Source: Cyclobacterium jeungdonense (GTDB taxonomy: Bacteria; Bacteroidota; Bacteroidia; Cytophagales; Cyclobacteriaceae). From it: a DNA stretch of 64,000 nt. The stretch spans positions 1 through 64,000 of the forward strand of contig NZ_WMCD01000006.1 of NCBI RefSeq assembly GCF_010994275.1, written 5' to 3'. Made by a program: the position numbers and the translations under genes. Below the pieces are notes generated by a model. It was given only the letters and a program-made list of their open reading frames with translations. It had not been told where the DNA came from and did no database searches. Below, in pieces: positions 17,365 to 25,800 of this stretch (the first letter of the stretch is position 1; each line of letters starts with the position of its first letter).

Positions 17365-17520
17365 ATGTTCATTTTTGTTTTTTTGAATTTGAAAGGCGGC
17401 GAAGTAGGAGCTCAAAATTTATATGGACAAAGAGGAATTGTCCCTGGAGAAACAACTCAAGAGACCCTTAGTCTGGTTTTTACTGGTAACGAATTTGCTG
17501 AGGGAGTAGAATTTCCCTGA
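17365..17520 (+). pseudogene. Remnant of a secreted polysaccharide deacetylase-like gene (51 codons)
   Basis: An ATG at 17365 opens a 51-codon frame ending at TGA 17520. It begins with a signal-like MFIFVFLNLKG, passes through GAQNLYGQRGIVPGETTQ and ends LSLVFTGNEFAEGVEFP. The LxLVFTGxEFAEG piece is reminiscent of the first strand of NodB-type polysaccharide deacetylases in Bacteroidota, where a long catalytic domain should follow; here a stop follows at once. The surrounding 17128-17364 and 17521-17625 show no continuing frame. I read it as a decayed gene end; a genuine 51-aa secreted peptide is the alternative. Confidence 0.45.
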
Positions 17521-17625
17521 TTTTTCTCATGTTTTAAGATGAGATGCCAAAGGCATAATTTCCTGTAAATACCTTAAATTTAAGATAGTAAAAGAAATCA
17601 AAATAGATCTTAAATTTTCTGTGTT

Positions 17626-18390
17626 ATGATGTTAAAAAATAAAGTCGCGTTAATCACCGGTGGAGCCGGAGGGATTGGTCTGGCCACAGCAAAGCTCTTT
17701 TTGGAAGAGGGAGCTGAAAGGGTAGCCATCGTTGATTTTAGTGAGGAAAACCTGAAAATGGCAGAAGAAACCTTGGGAACGGAAAAGGTGCTATACATTC
17801 AGGCTGACGTGAGCAAGGCAGAGGAGGTTAAAAACTATACTAACAAAGTAAAGACCGAGCTGGGTAAGATAGATGTATTGTTTCTGAATGCGGGTGTGGA
17901 AGGTGTGGTCAAGCCCATGGAGCATTATCCCGAAGAGACCTTTGACCAAGTAATGGCCGTAAATGTTAAAGGAGTCTGGTTGGGCATGAAGTATGCGTTT
18001 CCGATCATGAAATCGGATGGCGGGGGATCCGTTATTATTACATCCTCCGTGGCAGGACTTAGAGGAACCGCACAGGTAAGTGCCTATGTGGGCAGCAAGC
18101 ATGCAACGATAGGTTTGATGCGGGTAGGGGCTTTGGAAGGAGCTCCAGATAATGTTCGGGTAAATTCCATTCACCCTTCGCCAGTGGATAACCGAATGAT
18201 GCGTTCTTTGGAAGATGGATTCGCACCAGGTATGGGAGATACCGTTAAAGAAAATTTCACCAAAATGATTCCCCTGGGACGTTACGCAAATAACGAAGAC
18301 ATTGCCGATTTGGCACTGTTTTTAGCCTCTGATAAAAGTAAATTTATCACCGGAGCTACCTATGTCATCGATGGGGGATTTACGGTGTGA
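17626..18390 (+). CDS. Short-chain dehydrogenase/reductase (FabG-like SDR)
   Basis: 254 residues, classical SDR length. The NAD(P)-binding TGGAGGIG motif lies near residue 11, the acidic residue after beta2 (VDF) suggests NAD preference, NAG is present near residue 88, and the catalytic set is SS-VAG with YVGSK (YxxxK, about residue 154). The C-terminus ITGATYVIDGGFTV is typical. It oxidises or reduces a hydroxyl/keto group of an unidentified substrate. ATG GTT-like alternatives are absent; the frame begins ATG ATG at 17626. It stands alone between the deacetylase remnant and the channel gene, which converges on it. Confidence 0.9.
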   Translation: MMLKNKVALITGGAGGIGLATAKLFLEEGAERVAIVDFSEENLKMAEETLGTEKVLYIQADVSKAEEVKNYTNKVKTELGKIDVLFLNAGVEGVVKPMEHYPEETFDQVMAVNVKGVWLGMKYAFPIMKSDGGGSVIITSSVAGLRGTAQVSAYVGSKHATIGLMRVGALEGAPDNVRVNSIHPSPVDNRMMRSLEDGFAPGMGDTVKENFTKMIPLGRYANNEDIADLALFLASDKSKFITGATYVIDGGFTV

Positions 18391-18410
18391 TAAAAGGAAC
18401 CTCTGGATTC

Positions 18411-19247
18411 TTACGGATTCAGGGGTTCTAATTTGGTTCCGCACTTCCTGCAGTATTCAGCATCGGAATTATGAACATGAAGACCGCAATTGGGGCAAAA
18501 GTATAAGTCCTTTTGCCGGGCATTTTTTTTATCAAACCTGGCAGCCGTCATTTCAGAGCTTACAATACCGGTAGGGATAGCAATGATGGCATAGCCCAAA
18601 AGCATAATGAGAGCAGCCACAAATTGCCCAAGACTGGTGGAAGGAGCAATGTCTCCATATCCGACCGTGGTTAAGGTGACTATCGCCCAATACATGGAGC
18701 GAGGGATGGAGGTGAAACCACTTTCTGGCCCTTCAATAATATACATAACGGAGCCCATAATCAACACGATGGTAAGCACAGATCCAACAAAAATCTGAAT
18801 TTTTGTTTGGCTGTTCTTAAGAGCACTTTTTAGGGCCGAAGCTTCACGGATATAATGGGGAAGTTTTAAGATCCGGAGAATTCGCAAAAACCGCAAGGCC
18901 CTGATGACCGTTAGGTACTGGGTTTGAAATAAAAATAAACTAAGGTAAGAAGGCAAAATCGCCAAAAAATCCACCAAACCGTAAAATCCAAAAATGTACC
19001 CAGGCTTGTCATTGCTAAGCCAGATCCTAAGAAAATATTCCACCGTAAACACCAGTGTAAAAAACCATTCGAGTCCGTACAAAAAACGCCCATAGTCCCT
19101 ATGAATTTCTTCCACAGAGTCTAAAATCACAACTGTGACACTCATAAAAATTAAGATGAGGAGCACTAAATCAAAGTTTTTAGACGCCCTGTCATCGGAT
19201 TCGTATATGATATGCGCCAGTCTTTTTTTAGAAGGGAATAGATTCAT
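18411..19247 (-). CDS. Voltage-gated-type potassium channel with C-terminal zinc ribbon
   Basis: About 278 residues from the ATG at 19247; the frame extends to a GTG at 19304, but family members begin near MNLFPSKKRL. Six membrane spans: S4-like RALRFLRILRILKL with regularly spaced Arg/Lys, and the pore filter TLTTVGYGD before the last helix. After the pore the protein ends in a CPNCG...CRKCG zinc ribbon (four Cys), which replaces the RCK domain seen in other channels. It should conduct K+ across the inner membrane in response to voltage. It is convergent with the SDR gene, the two stops being about 20 bp apart, and diverges from the second peptide synthetase. Confidence 0.9.
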   Translation of the reverse strand: MNLFPSKKRLAHIIYESDDRASKNFDLVLLILIFMSVTVVILDSVEEIHRDYGRFLYGLEWFFTLVFTVEYFLRIWLSNDKPGYIFGFYGLVDFLAILPSYLSLFLFQTQYLTVIRALRFLRILRILKLPHYIREASALKSALKNSQTKIQIFVGSVLTIVLIMGSVMYIIEGPESGFTSIPRSMYWAIVTLTTVGYGDIAPSTSLGQFVAALIMLLGYAIIAIPTGIVSSEMTAARFDKKNARQKDLYFCPNCGLHVHNSDAEYCRKCGTKLEPLNP

Positions 19248-19408
19248 TAATTCAAATAATGACTTTAGATATACAAAGGGAACATTATTTTTAAATTTAA
19301 GCACACTTTTTGTTCCTAAAAATATTCTAGCAATTTGGTTTTCGCAAGAATGCCATTTACTTCAAACTCATTTTCTATTGAAGCTAGGATAGAGAAGGAA
19401 AAATTCCA

Positions 19409-19416
19409 TATATTTG
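19409..19416 (+). promoter_or_regulatory. Possible -7 promoter box upstream of the second synthetase
   Basis: TATATTTG matches TAnnTTTG. The nearest upstream TTG (19378-19380) is 28 bp away, longer than the usual 17-23, so support is moderate. Confidence 0.4.
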
Positions 19417-19759
19417 CATTTCATAGCTACAAAAACGAATTATAGATTAAATATTAATTTATCGATTTATTTACCTGGATCAAGGATTCTCTTGCTGTTT
19501 ATGAAAAAATCATCATTTGAATCCTCATTTCGATTGGCTTCCCGCACTTGCCTGGCAAGAACGAGGGAACTTACCCTGAAGGATCAAATACATTTCAACC
19601 GGGTAGTTACGAAAGGTATTGTTCGCATGGTATTCAAGCTGGGATCAAGCAGAAATCGATTTTGGGAAAAGTTGAAATCATTTTTTTTTGCAATAATGAA
19701 GGTGTATCTTTTTCCTCTAAAACAATTTCACATTCCTGGAAAAATGGCTAATTGTTTTA

Positions 19760-19846
19760 ATGGAGTGGCCAATCCTGTCCTTTTTCTGGATAGCATTGGA
19801 AGAAGGAGACGAGCAGATTTGGAACGGTCAACCGCTTAAAGGGTGA
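19760..19846 (+). CDS. Possible 28-codon leader peptide before the synthetase
   Basis: ATG at 19760 to TGA at 19846 encodes 28 residues beginning MEWPILSFFWIALEEG and ending NGQPLKG. It stops 19 nt before the synthetase start and could act as a leader peptide or be chance. There is no homology I recognise. Confidence 0.2.
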   Translation: MEWPILSFFWIALEEGDEQIWNGQPLKG

Positions 19847-19850
19847 TAAA

Positions 19851-19862
19851 AAGGAGAAGGAG
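19851..19862 (+). promoter_or_regulatory. Strong Shine-Dalgarno-like site of the second synthetase
   Basis: AAGGAGAAGGAG ends 3 nt before the ATG at 19866. Most genes in this window lack such a sequence, as is usual in Bacteroidota, so this fixes the start and suggests efficient initiation. Confidence 0.6.
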
Positions 19863-19865
19863 TAA

Positions 19866-22800
19866 ATGAAAGGCAAAGATTTTTTAGGTGAAATGGATAG
19901 AAAGCTGGTAGCGGGGCCTCGAACCCTGACTGATTTGTTTCGGCTGCAAGTTAAAAACTCCCCCCTACAACAGGCGGTGAAGGAAGGGATTCATGGGTAT
20001 ACCTATGAGCAACTCGAATCGCTTTCTAATAAAATTAGTTGCTTTTTACAAGATCCTGAATTCACCCATCAGGCCCTTATTCCCGTGAGTATGGGTCGCT
20101 CCTACCGCTACATCGCCACCATCCTGGGTATCCTAAAGTCCGGGAAGGCCTTCGTGCCATTGAATCCAGATTGGCCGGAACAAAGAAAACGCACTATTTT
20201 GAAACAACTGGGTTCGGAGGTACTTCTTACCGATGGAAAAGAAGTACACCTCAGGTCAGACGATTCACAAATTTCGGTCTATTCCTACGAAAAGACTCTG
20301 GAGATTGAGAACGAGGAATTGCTCCCTTTTCCACAGGTTAATCAGGAGAGCCTGGCCTACATTATTTTTACTTCCGGAAGTACCGGAGAGCCAAAGGGGG
20401 TCATGGTGAGTCAACGTCAGCTGTTCAATGCCACCCAAAGCAGAATTGATCATTACGCCTGCATTCCGCATTTATTGCTGATTCCGCCGCTTACATTTGA
20501 TGCTTCACTTGCAGCCATTTTTTGGCCATTGTGTACGGGAGGAAGTCTTGTCATCAGTTCGATCAGTTCCATTCAGGATGTGGATCTCCTTCCTGGCTTG
20601 CTGCAGGGCACTGACACCTTGCTTTGTGTTCCGGCGTTCTACCGCTTTCTTTTGGATCTGGACGTTTTTCAAGGGCATCATTTTGAACGGGTAATTCTGG
20701 GTGGGGAAAGTTTGCCGGAAGACCTGGCCGCCAGCCATTTTGGCACTATGAAAGAGGTACGGCTGTACAATGAATACGGTCCGACAGAGGCCACCATATG
20801 GTCAACGGTAGAAGAAGTCAAGCCGGATCAGGGTCCGATTACCATCGGTATGCCGGTCTCCGGTGTAAGATGCTATGTGTTGGACCAAGATAAAAACATG
20901 CTTCCCAAGGGGGCTCCAGGAGAGCTGTTTATCGGAGGGGGGCAGGTTTCTCAGGGGTATTGGAAAGACCCGGGCTTAACGGCAGCCCGATTTCTTCCAG
21001 ATCCTTTCAGTAAGGAAAAAGGAGCGAAAATGTATGCAACGGGTGACCAGGTTCGCCTGCTTCCGGACGGTTCCTTTGTATTTGAAGGAAGAAAGGACAG
21101 GCAGATTAAGTTTCAGGGCAACCGAATAGATCTTTCAGAAATCGAAAAAGCCCTGTCCGATACAGGCGAGGTAAAGGAAGCCATTGCCCTTCTTTCCAAA
21201 CCAACAGGAGCCCCGGATCAGATTGTCCTTTTTGTGGTGCCCAAAGGAAAATTGAATCCGGACACCTGCAAGCAACGGTTAGTTCAGCGACTTCCCGCTT
21301 ACATGCTCCCGGGTGAAATTCAAATCAGGGATCGTTTTCCGCTCACAGAAAATGGAAAAGTAGACCAGGCCGCACTACTGGCTGGGATGGCAGCCGATAG
21401 GAATAAGCGAGGGAGCAAGACATTCGCCCCGGAGCTTCAATATCTGAAAGATGCATTTGAACATGTTCTAGGTGTAAACGCCATAGATCCGTTGCGCAGT
21501 TTTTTTGAGATAGGGGGAAATTCCCTGGCTGCTATGCGGCTTGCCGCTCATTTGAATAAAGAGCATGGCTATAAAATCAGTGTTGCAGATATATTTGAAT
21601 ACCCCACGATTTCAGACCTGCACGGATTCCTCCAGAAAAGTATGGCTGAGGAACCTGAAGAATCGGTTTCTACTGGGACTTTCTCTAAAGAACCTGTTTC
21701 CGCTGTTTCTTCTGCCCAAAAATCCCTGTGGTTGGTAGATCAGTTGGAAGGGTCGCTTGCCTATCACTTGCCGGTTGCTTACCTGTTAAACGGAAGGCTG
21801 GATCCAAAGGTGTTGGAAGACGCCATTCGGGCGGTGCTAAAAAAGCATGAATCCCTCCGAACCTGTATATCAGGAATCGATCAGGTAACACGTAAATCCG
21901 AAAAGGACTGGAGTTTGGTCATCAGTGAGGATTCAGGAAAACATTTTTCCATAGCCCATTACCAGGAAAAATTCGTCCCTTTTTTTCAAAGTCCATTTGA
22001 TCTCAAAAGTGACTTTATGATCCGTGGCATGTTGGTTACAGATCGGAAAAATACCCATGCACTGGGGCTGGTATTTCATCACATTGCTTTTGATGATTAT
22101 TCCATGAAGGTATTTCTTCGTGAGTTATCTGATAATTACCGCCAGCTGCTCAGTGGAGAGAAACTGGATAGGGAGCTTCTCTCGGAGGACTATTTGACCC
22201 TAATCCGGCAGCAGGAGGATTTGATAAACCAGCCTGAATTTAAAACCGGTATGGCTTACTGGAAAGAGGCGTTAGCTGGTAGTGAAACCCTGAAATTGCC
22301 AAAAGAAAACAAAAAAACAAGTTCACCTGTCCGGGAAGTGGGAATACTTCGCTTTGAAATGGATAAGGATGAAATTGGCCCCCTTGTCAAGCTGGGTGAA
22401 GGTAATCAAGCGACCCTTTTCATGACCTTTTTGGCCGTTTTTAAAGTGTTGCTTTACCGGTACAGCAACCAGAGAGATATATCTGTGGGCAGCCCCATAC
22501 TAAACCGCGATTTGCCCGGCTCCGAAGAGATGATTGGTTATTTTATCAATACCCTGCCTTTACGATCCCGGATAAACCCCGAAGACGCTTTTAGTACATT
22601 TTTACAGCAGATCAGAAAAGAGGTGTTGATGGCATTGAAATTCAGTCAGATTCCATTGATCAAATTGGTAGAAGCATTTGCTTCAGGAGATCGGGACAGG
22701 AAGCCTTTTTTTAATACACTTTTTGTCATGCACCAAGGTACCGCAGACGCCGGAAACCTTCAGATTCCTGGTGTTGAAGTCAGGAACCTGGAAACCGACC

Positions 22801-25800
22801 CGCTTGCAGCCAAATACGACCTTACCTTAACCCTTTCCGGAGATGCCAACCGTCTTAGCGGAACCCTCGAATACGACAGGGGACTATTTTCCCCGGAGAC
22901 CATGCTCCGAATGCGTGACCATTTCAGGCGTTTGGTGAAAGTCATCCCCGAACAGCCCCAACTACCGATCAAAAGGCAGGAGCTGCTTTCCAGGAAGGAA
23001 ATCGAAGAACTTTCAGGTAGAAATAATTATAATCCAGAAGGGAGTTACAGAAGCTTTTTCGACCGGTATGACGAACAGGTGCGGAAAGTGGGAAATTCCA
23101 CTGCCCTTTTGGTGGGAAAGGATAGTGTTGATTTCCGGGTTTTAGACCAACAGGCAAATCAAATTGCGACATGGTTAAAAAGGGAAGGAGTCAACAAGGG
23201 GGATCACGTCATTCTTTTGGTGCAAAGGGACCAAGAAATGGTAGCTGCCATGCTGGGTATTTGGAAGGTAGGAGCGGTCTATGTACCGGTGGATCCGGCC
23301 TATCCGAAAGAAAGGATAAACTTTATATTAGCTGATTGTGGTGCCAAATTCCTGGTATCGGACGAGGAATCGGTCGGGATTACGGATCTGGCGGGAAATA
23401 ATGGGAAATTACTCCTAATAGAGGAGGCTTATCTTGAAAATCCGACAAAAAATTTGGAAGGAATAGCGTTTGATCCCGACCAAAGAGCCTACGTAATCTA
23501 CACTTCCGGCAGTACGGGAAAACCCAAAGGAGTCGCCCTTACTCATGGCAACCTGGCCGCGTTTCTGGACTGGTGTGGTAGGGAATTCAAACCTGAAAGC
23601 TTCGGGCTAATGTATGCGGCTACCTCCATGTGTTTTGACCTTTCGATTTTCGAATTGTTTTTTCCCCTGGCTTACGGAAAACCCATCCGGATTCTTCAAA
23701 ATGGACTTCAAATTCCCGAATACCTACCCGGGGACAAAGACGTTTTGATCAATACCGTCCCCAGCCTGATGCAAAAGTTGCTGGAAGAAAGGGTGGATTT
23801 GTCTTCCGTCAGCCTATTGAACATGGCGGGGGAGCCCATTCCCCAACAGGTCCTAAACATGCTGGATCTTGAAAAAATTAGTGTCAGGAACTTATACGGA
23901 CCTACAGAAGACACCACTTACTCTACCTGTGAAAAAATTCAGGTTGGCGAAACCCTTTCTATAGGAAGGCCAATTGAGGGAAGTTACGCCTATATTTTGA
24001 ATCAGGATCTTCAGCCTTGTCCGGTAGGGGTTCCCGGGGAAATTTACCTGGGAGGTAAAGGATTGGCCGAAGGATACCTTAACCGGCCTGGTCTGACGGC
24101 TGAAAAATTCATTCCGGATCCGCTGGAAACTGCGAATGGGGACTTGATTTACAAAACCGGCGATATGGGAGTTTGGAATGGGGATGGAAAAATTCAATTC
24201 CTGGGCAGGTTGGATAATCAGGTTAAATTTAATGGATTCCGGATCGAGTTGGATGAAGTAGCTTCCGTCTTGCAATCCATCGAAGGAGTGAAAAATGCGG
24301 TGGCTGTACTTCAGATCGGCTCTTCAGGCGAGCAGGTTTTGACCGGATTTGTCACAGGCGATAAGCCTCTCGACACAAAAGAGCTGATAGATCAGGTAAG
24401 AAAAGTGTTGCCCTCCTATATGGTCCCTTCCCGCCTGCAGTTTTTGGAAAAATTTCCACTTAGCCCAAATGGAAAGGTAGACCGGAAGCAGCTTGAAAGG
24501 ACCGCTGTTAGCCAAATCGAGGAGGATGATTTTGAAGCACCGGCTACATTGCTGGAAAGCAACCTTCTGGATCTCTGGAGAAAAGTACTGCAATCGGATA
24601 CTCCAGGGATTAAAGATGACTTTTTCTTATCCGGGGGAAATTCCTTGTTAGCTATTCGTCTGATCGGGAGGATAAAAGAATCCCTGGAATTTGAAGTGAG
24701 CATCAGTGAATTATTTGCCCGGCCGACGGTATCCGAATTGGCGGAATTCATCAAAGAAAAGGAGCACAAGGAAGTAGAAAACACTCGTATACTCCCATTC
24801 AGGCCCCGTCCGGATATCATCCCCCTTTCTTTTGGGCAAGAGAGTCTCTGGTTAACGGACAAGCTGGAAGGATCCAACCAGTATCATATTCCTTTACTTT
24901 TAAAACTAAAGGGGGAAACCCGAAGCGACGTCCTGCAGGAAGCTATCAAAAGTATTCTGGAGCGACATGAAGTCTTGCGGACTGTTATTAGGGAGCAGGG
25001 CGAGCATACCTGGCAGCAGGTATTACCTGTGCTGGGTTGGGAGCTGCTTGAGTCTGCAGAAAATCCACCTTCGGACCCTTTCCGCTTACCTCAGGAGGAT
25101 ATGGCTGAGTTTCTGGAAAGGCCCTTTGATCTTGGGAAGGATTTTATGATTCGGGCAAAAAAGTACTACTTGAACCCGGATGAATGTTTATTGTTGGTGG
25201 TTGTGCACCATATCGCCTTCGATGGATGGTCTATTCCTGTTTTCATCAAAGAACTTTTTGCACTGGTAAAAGCGGAAAAAACTGGAGAAAGTTTATTCCT
25301 TCCCCATTTGAAAATACAATATGCAGATTATGCCCTGTGGCAACGAAACCGCTTAAGCGAGTCGGCGCTTGAGAAAAAGCTGCTTTACTGGAAAGAGAAG
25401 CTGAAGGGAGTGCAAGCCCTTAACCTGTTTGGGGGGGGCGAACATGTACATCAAAGAACTCACGAGGGCGGCACCCTGGACTTTTTCATTGATGGGAAAC
25501 AAAGAAAAGACATGCTGCGTCTGGGGAAGTCTCTCGGGCTTTCTCCTTTTATGATATTGCTGGCCGTTTTTAAATCGCTGATGGAACGAAACAGTGGGCA
25601 GCAGGATCTTTGTGTGGGTACCGCAATGGGTGGAAGGAAACAGGTGGAGGCCGAGCCTCTCATAGGATATTTTGTCAATCCTTTGCCAATCCGCAGCACC
25701 GTAAATCCCGAAGAATCGTTTAAAGAGATTCTTTTGGAAGTGAAAAAAAATACGCTCGAAGCCTTCGATCATCAGGATGTTCCATTTGAAAAGATAGTAG

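Larger units (their letters stand above)
19248..19865. other. Long leader region of the second peptide synthetase
   Basis: 618 bp separate the channel start from the synthetase start. All three plus frames contain short open stretches, for example one starting MKKSSFESSFRLAS at 19501 and ending at 19839, but none is recognisable and they do not form one gene. From the putative promoter box at 19409 the transcript leader would be about 440 nt. Confidence 0.4.

Noticed and set aside
19414..19839. A 141-codon frame before the second synthetase as a conserved gene (for example a phosphopantetheinyl transferase)
   Set aside because: No motif of any such family; similar-quality short frames occur in the other two phases, so it is treated as leader sequence.
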